Assembly: GCA_024349765.1 (NCBI GenBank)
Contig: AP026073.1
Coordinates: 620,001 to 684,000, forward strand
Length of the DNA: 64,000 nt
Reading direction: 5' to 3'
DNA from: Streptomyces nigrescens
Lineage (GTDB): Bacteria > Actinomycetota > Actinomycetes > Streptomycetales > Streptomycetaceae
Positions 60,682 through 64,000 of this stretch are shown one piece after another. Both the position numbers and the translations under genes were made by a program. The notes beneath the pieces are model-generated. The model was given only the letters and a program-made list of their open reading frames with translations. It ran no database searches and was not told the origin of the DNA. How positions within the stretch are numbered: the stretch's first letter is position 1; every line of letters begins with the position of its first letter.

Positions 60682-62382
60682 ATGAGCACCACCGCACCCG
60701 CCCCCACCCCGTCGCCGACGGACCCCCCGCGCACCGGCGGCGACCTGGTCGTCGAGTCGCTGGCGGCACTCGGCGCGGACACCGTCTTCGGGCTGCCGGG
60801 CCAGCACGCGCTCGGGGTGTTCGACGCGCTGCGCCGGTCCGCGCTGCGGTACGTGGGGCTGCGGGTGGAGAACAACGCGGGCTTCGCCGCCGACGCCTAC
60901 GCCCGGGCGACGCACGGGGTCGCGCCGCTGCTGGTCTCCACCGGGCCCGGCGCGCTGATGACGCTGCCCGCGCTGCAGGAGGCGGCGGCCGCTTCCGCCG
61001 CCGTCCTGGCCATCGGCAGCCAGGTCCCGCTGGCCGGGATCGGCGGCGGCCGCCACGGTTATCTGCACGAACTCACCGACCAGAGTGCCGCGTTCCGCGA
61101 TGTGGTGAAGTCGGTCCACACCGTCCGCACCGCCTCGCAGATCCCGTCGGCGGTGGCCGCCGCCTGGGAGTCGGCGCTGAGCGCGCCGCACGGCCCGGTG
61201 TGGCTGGAGATCCCGCAGGACGTGCTGCTGGCGCCGGTCGACGTGCCGCCGGTGGCCGGGCTCGCCGTGACCCCGCGGGTGCCGGCGCCCCGGCCGGAGC
61301 TGATCCGTGCGGCCGCCGGGCGGCTGACCGCGGCCCGCCGCCCGGTGATCCTGGCCGGCGGCGGGGTCGTACGGGCCGGGGCCGAGGCGGAGCTGCTGGC
61401 GCTGGCCGAGCGGCTGCGGGCGCCGGTGGCCACGACGTTCGGCGGCAAGGGCGCGTTCCCGTGGGAGCACCCGCTCTCCCTGCGGTCCTGGCTGGAGGAC
61501 CGGCACACCACCGACTTCCTGGAGGACGCCGACACCCTGCTGGTCGTCGGGTCGGGGCTGGGCGAACTCTCCTCGAATTACCACACGTTCCGCCCGCGCG
61601 GCCGGGTCGTCCAGATCGAGGCGGACCTCGGCAAGCTGGAGTCCAACCACGCCGCGCTGGGCATCCACGCGGACGCCCGGCAGGCACTGGCCGCGCTGGT
61701 CGAGGAGACGGCCGGCGCCGCGGCCGGGGCGGAGGCCGTCGTGCCGCCCGCGCCCGGGGCGGCCGGGTCGCCGGAGGCCGCGGTGGCCGGTGTGCTCGCC
61801 CGGGTACGGGACCGGCTCGCCGCCCAGGACCTCGGTCTGGAGCAGCAGGTGCTGGCCGCCGTGCGGGAGGCGCTGCCCGAAGAGGCGGTCAGCTGCTGGG
61901 ACATGACGATCCTGGCCTACTGGGCCTGGTCCGCCTTCGATCCGCGGCGCACCAACGCACTGCATTCCGCGCAGGGCGCCGGCGGTCTGGGGTACGGCTT
62001 CCCGGCGGCGCTGGGGGTGGCCGTCGCCGATCCGGAGCGGCCGGTCCTGGCGGTGTCGGGGGACGGCGGCGCCATGTACTCGATCGCCGAGCTGGCCACC
62101 GCGCGCCAGTACGGCCTGCCGGTGACCTGGCTGATCGTCGACGACGGCGGCTACGGCATCCTGCGCGAGTACATGACGGACGCCTTCGGCGAGGCCACCG
62201 GCACCGAACTGAGCCGCCCGGACTTCGTCGCCCTGGCCGAGTCGTTCGGCGTTCCCGCGGTCCGTACCGACCCCGGACGGCTCGGCGCCGACCTGGCCGC
62301 GGCGCTCGCCGCCCCGGGCCCCTCGGTCGTCGTCCTGCCGGCCCGGCTGCGGATGTTCGCGCCGACGCACCTGCCGGCCTGA
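60682..62382 (+). CDS. Thiamine-diphosphate-dependent enzyme (acetolactate synthase-like)
   Basis: The 566-residue soluble enzyme has three domains. The N-terminal one binds the TPP pyrimidine (FGLPGQHALGVFDAL, catalytic-type Glu in RVENNAGFAADAYAR). The middle domain contains RPVILAGGGVVRAG, and the C-terminal TPP-diphosphate domain has the Mg motif GDGGAMYSIAELATARQYG through DDGGYG. Substrate cannot be deduced. The partnership with agmatinase recalls the ceaS/pah pairing of clavulanate biosynthesis, but a catabolic 2-oxo-acid role is equally possible. It is followed by a strong terminator. Confidence 0.9.
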   Translation: MSTTAPAPTPSPTDPPRTGGDLVVESLAALGADTVFGLPGQHALGVFDALRRSALRYVGLRVENNAGFAADAYARATHGVAPLLVSTGPGALMTLPALQEAAAASAAVLAIGSQVPLAGIGGGRHGYLHELTDQSAAFRDVVKSVHTVRTASQIPSAVAAAWESALSAPHGPVWLEIPQDVLLAPVDVPPVAGLAVTPRVPAPRPELIRAAAGRLTAARRPVILAGGGVVRAGAEAELLALAERLRAPVATTFGGKGAFPWEHPLSLRSWLEDRHTTDFLEDADTLLVVGSGLGELSSNYHTFRPRGRVVQIEADLGKLESNHAALGIHADARQALAALVEETAGAAAGAEAVVPPAPGAAGSPEAAVAGVLARVRDRLAAQDLGLEQQVLAAVREALPEEAVSCWDMTILAYWAWSAFDPRRTNALHSAQGAGGLGYGFPAALGVAVADPERPVLAVSGDGGAMYSIAELATARQYGLPVTWLIVDDGGYGILREYMTDAFGEATGTELSRPDFVALAESFGVPAVRTDPGRLGADLAAALAAPGPSVVVLPARLRMFAPTHLPA

Positions 62383-62409
62383 CGCGGGGCCGCACCGGCC
62401 GGAACGCGC

Positions 62410-62441
62410 GGGTGCGGTGCCGGAGGACCGGCACCGCACCC
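62410..62441. terminator. Bidirectional hairpin terminator
   Basis: A perfect 14-bp stem (GGGTGCGGTGCCGG, 62410-62423, with 62428-62441) and an AGGA loop lie between the convergent TPP-enzyme and YhgE/Pip genes. Confidence 0.93.
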
Positions 62442-62462
62442 GTCGTTATCGGAGGGCTGTTC

Positions 62463-64000
62463 CTACAGGCTGAGCTCCGGGTGCAGGTCCTTCATCCGTA
62501 CGACCTGGCGGCTGCGCGCCGCGAGGGCGGTGAGGGCCAGGGCGCCGAGGGTGAAGGCCGCGAGGACCACACTGCCCTGCCACACGACGGCGAGGTCGCC
62601 GCCGGTGATCAGCCGGCGCAGCCCGTCGACGACGTAGCTCATCGGCAGGAAGGGGTGCAGGGCGGCGAAGAAGCCGGGGCTGGTCTGCACCGGGTAGGTG
62701 CCGCCCGCCGAGGTCAGCTGGAGCATCAGCACGACCAGGGTCAGCACCCGGCCGGCCGGGCCGAAGAAGGCGCTCAGCAGCTGGATGATGGCCGTGAACG
62801 CGGCCGTGGCCAGCACCAGGAAGCCGATGGTGGCGGCCGAGCGGGCCATCTGGAGGCCGAGTCCCCAGTGGAGCACGGCCATCAGGGCCAGCACCTGGAC
62901 GACGCCGACGGCGAAGGCCGGCAGCCAGGAGCCGAGCGCGATCCGCCAGCCCGGGGCGCCCGCGGCCAGCGCGCGCTTGCCCAGCGGCTGCAGCAGCATG
63001 TACGCGACCATCGCGCCGACCCAGAGGGACAGCGGGATGAAGTACGGCGCGAGGCCGGTGCCGTAATTGGGCGCCTTGTGCAGCGACTTGGCGGCCAGCG
63101 CGACCGGGTCGGCCATCACCTCGGTGCGGGCGTCGCGGTCCTTCTTGTCGTAGTCGGGGATCTTGCTGACGCCGCTGTGCAGCCCGTCGGCCAGCTCGTT
63201 CGTGCCGTCCTTCAGCTTGAACAGGCCGCCGGTGAGCTTCTCGGCGCCGTCCTTGGCGGTGCCGAGCCCGCTGTGGACCTTGCCGGCGCCGTCGGCGACC
63301 TTCCCGGCGCCGTCGGCGAGGGTGTTGATGCCGTCCGCGAGCAGCCCCGCGCCCTGGGAGACCTTGTGGGCACCGGAGTTGAGCGCGTTGATCTTCTCGA
63401 TCGCGGCGTCCGCGCGGTCGGCGATGCCCGGTGCCTGGTCGGCCACCGTCACGGCGACCCGGTGCAGATCACCGAGCTTGGTGTGCAGCTGCCCGAAGTC
63501 GGTGCGGCCGATGGTGTCGTTGACCTTTTCCGCCGCGTCGGCCGCGACGGCGGTGCCGTCCGCGATGGCCTTCAGCTTGGGGCAGTCGGGGGCGGTGGCG
63601 ACGACGCCGCAGCGCTCGCGGTACAGCTCCGCCGCGTCGTCGGCGTTCTTGCGCGCCTGGCCGGCGGCCCGGGCCGAGTCCCCCGGAAGCTTGCTGAGGT
63701 CCTCGTCGAGCCGCTGGGTGAGGTCGGCGACCGTTTGCGCCTTCTCGCCGATCTCCTTGCCGTGCGCCCTGAGGTAGGGCAGGTCCTTCTTGGCGATGCC
63801 CTGCACCTTGTCGGCGAGCTGCTGGGTGCCGTCCGCGACCTGACCGGCGCCCTGGCTGAGCTGCCGGGCCTTGGAAGCGGCCTTCGTCGTGCCGTCGCTG
63901 ACCTGGCCGGCGCCCTTGCTGACCGCGCCGGAGCCCTGGTCCAGCTTGCCCAGCCCGTCGGCCAGTTCGCCGGTCTTCTCCTTCGCCGTGCCGACGCCGT
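62463..64000 (-). CDS. YhgE/Pip-family membrane protein, C-terminal part (cut by right edge)
   Basis: The minus-strand frame is open to the end of the window, so the N-terminus is missing. About 512 residues are visible. The extracytoplasmic part is made of coiled heptad-like repeats (AGQVADGTQQLAD, AGKVADGAGKVHSGL, KLTGGLFKLKDGTNELADGL) of the YhgE/Pip type. It is followed by about six transmembrane helices of the ABC-2 permease fold (MLQPLGKRALA region, PLSYVVDGLRR-like LPMSYVVDGLRRL). Relatives are linked to type VII secretion (EsaA/YueB) or to export. It is not next to secretion genes here, so that link is only a thought. Confidence 0.9.
   Translation of the reverse strand, partial: GVGTAKEKTGELADGLGKLDQGSGAVSKGAGQVSDGTTKAASKARQLSQGAGQVADGTQQLADKVQGIAKKDLPYLRAHGKEIGEKAQTVADLTQRLDEDLSKLPGDSARAAGQARKNADDAAELYRERCGVVATAPDCPKLKAIADGTAVAADAAEKVNDTIGRTDFGQLHTKLGDLHRVAVTVADQAPGIADRADAAIEKINALNSGAHKVSQGAGLLADGINTLADGAGKVADGAGKVHSGLGTAKDGAEKLTGGLFKLKDGTNELADGLHSGVSKIPDYDKKDRDARTEVMADPVALAAKSLHKAPNYGTGLAPYFIPLSLWVGAMVAYMLLQPLGKRALAAGAPGWRIALGSWLPAFAVGVVQVLALMAVLHWGLGLQMARSAATIGFLVLATAAFTAIIQLLSAFFGPAGRVLTLVVLMLQLTSAGGTYPVQTSPGFFAALHPFLPMSYVVDGLRRLITGGDLAVVWQGSVVLAAFTLGALALTALAARSRQVVRMKDLHPELSL

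Noticed and set aside
62463-64000. YhgE/Pip protein as part of a type VII secretion cluster with the toxin island
   Set aside because: It is 5 kb from the island, on the far side of metabolic genes, and no secretion ATPase is present in the window.
1-64000. CRISPR array
   Set aside because: All repeats seen are abutting tandem arrays or dispersed copies; none has unique spacers of constant length.

Overview
The window is chromosomal DNA from a Streptomyces or very close relative. GC is very high with strongly GC3-biased codons. It carries a chaplin, an AdpA with a single TTA (bldA) leucine codon, an ornA-adpA gene pair, DasR-like palindromes by chitinolytic genes and many probably leaderless genes. 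From memory (not searched), the order from about 25.6 to 64 kb resembles the S. coelicolor SCO2770-SCO2793 neighbourhood read backwards: orn, adpA, a small membrane protein, glmS, GH20 hexosaminidase, leucine/valine catabolism genes, acyl-CoA dehydrogenase, thioesterase, agmatinase.

Layout. 1-5.3 kb: a partial gene, a probable Fe-S PD-(D/E)XK nuclease, a histidine phosphatase, an HTH-TPR regulator and a divergent unknown. 5.3-18.6 kb: an exopolysaccharide locus. Eight minus-strand genes (17753 to 8081) are almost all coupled by 4-nt overlaps: glycosyltransferase, polyprenyl glycosylphosphotransferase, O-antigen ligase-like polymerase, MurJ-type flippase, polysaccharide deacetylase, glycosyltransferase, Wzz-like protein, GNAT/FemAB-like transferase. 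They are flanked by a secreted GH26 enzyme, a flavoprotein oxidoreductase and a histidine-rich short chaplin. 18.7-25.5 kb: a spermidine synthase-like protein, a two-component pair, a GH18 chitinase with a DasR-like site, an AraC regulator and an NmrA-like reductase. 25.5-31.9 kb: tRNA-His, orn, adpA, a USP protein and glmS. 31.5-42.6 kb: hexosaminidase with a DasR-like site, then the acdH-hmgL-acyl-CoA carboxylase operon, controlled by a divergent leaderless TetR gene with paired operators, then fadE and tesB-like genes.

42.6-45.1 kb is an accessory patch of small orphan genes, an IS630 transposase remnant and a SUKH immunity gene without a start codon. 45.1-47.8 kb holds a MerR regulator with a textbook 19-bp-spacer promoter, an aldo/keto reductase and a phosphatase-family protein.

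48.1-62.4 kb holds agmatinase, a PucR regulator, a sodium:solute symporter and a TPP enzyme. Wedged between the converging 3' ends of agmatinase and pucR is the most notable system here (49192-57042): a WXG100-like protein, a 1664-residue polymorphic-toxin-like effector, and an NTPase fused to a SUKH-4-type immunity domain. The effector has a CpnT-like N-terminus, a low-complexity linker of roughly 800 residues, a papain-like glutamine-deamidase domain (Cys1081/His1170/Asp1185) and a C-terminal cytidine-deaminase-like domain (H1544-S-E1546, PC1580-x7-C1588). No type VII secretion machinery is present in the window. The right edge cuts a YhgE/Pip-type membrane protein.
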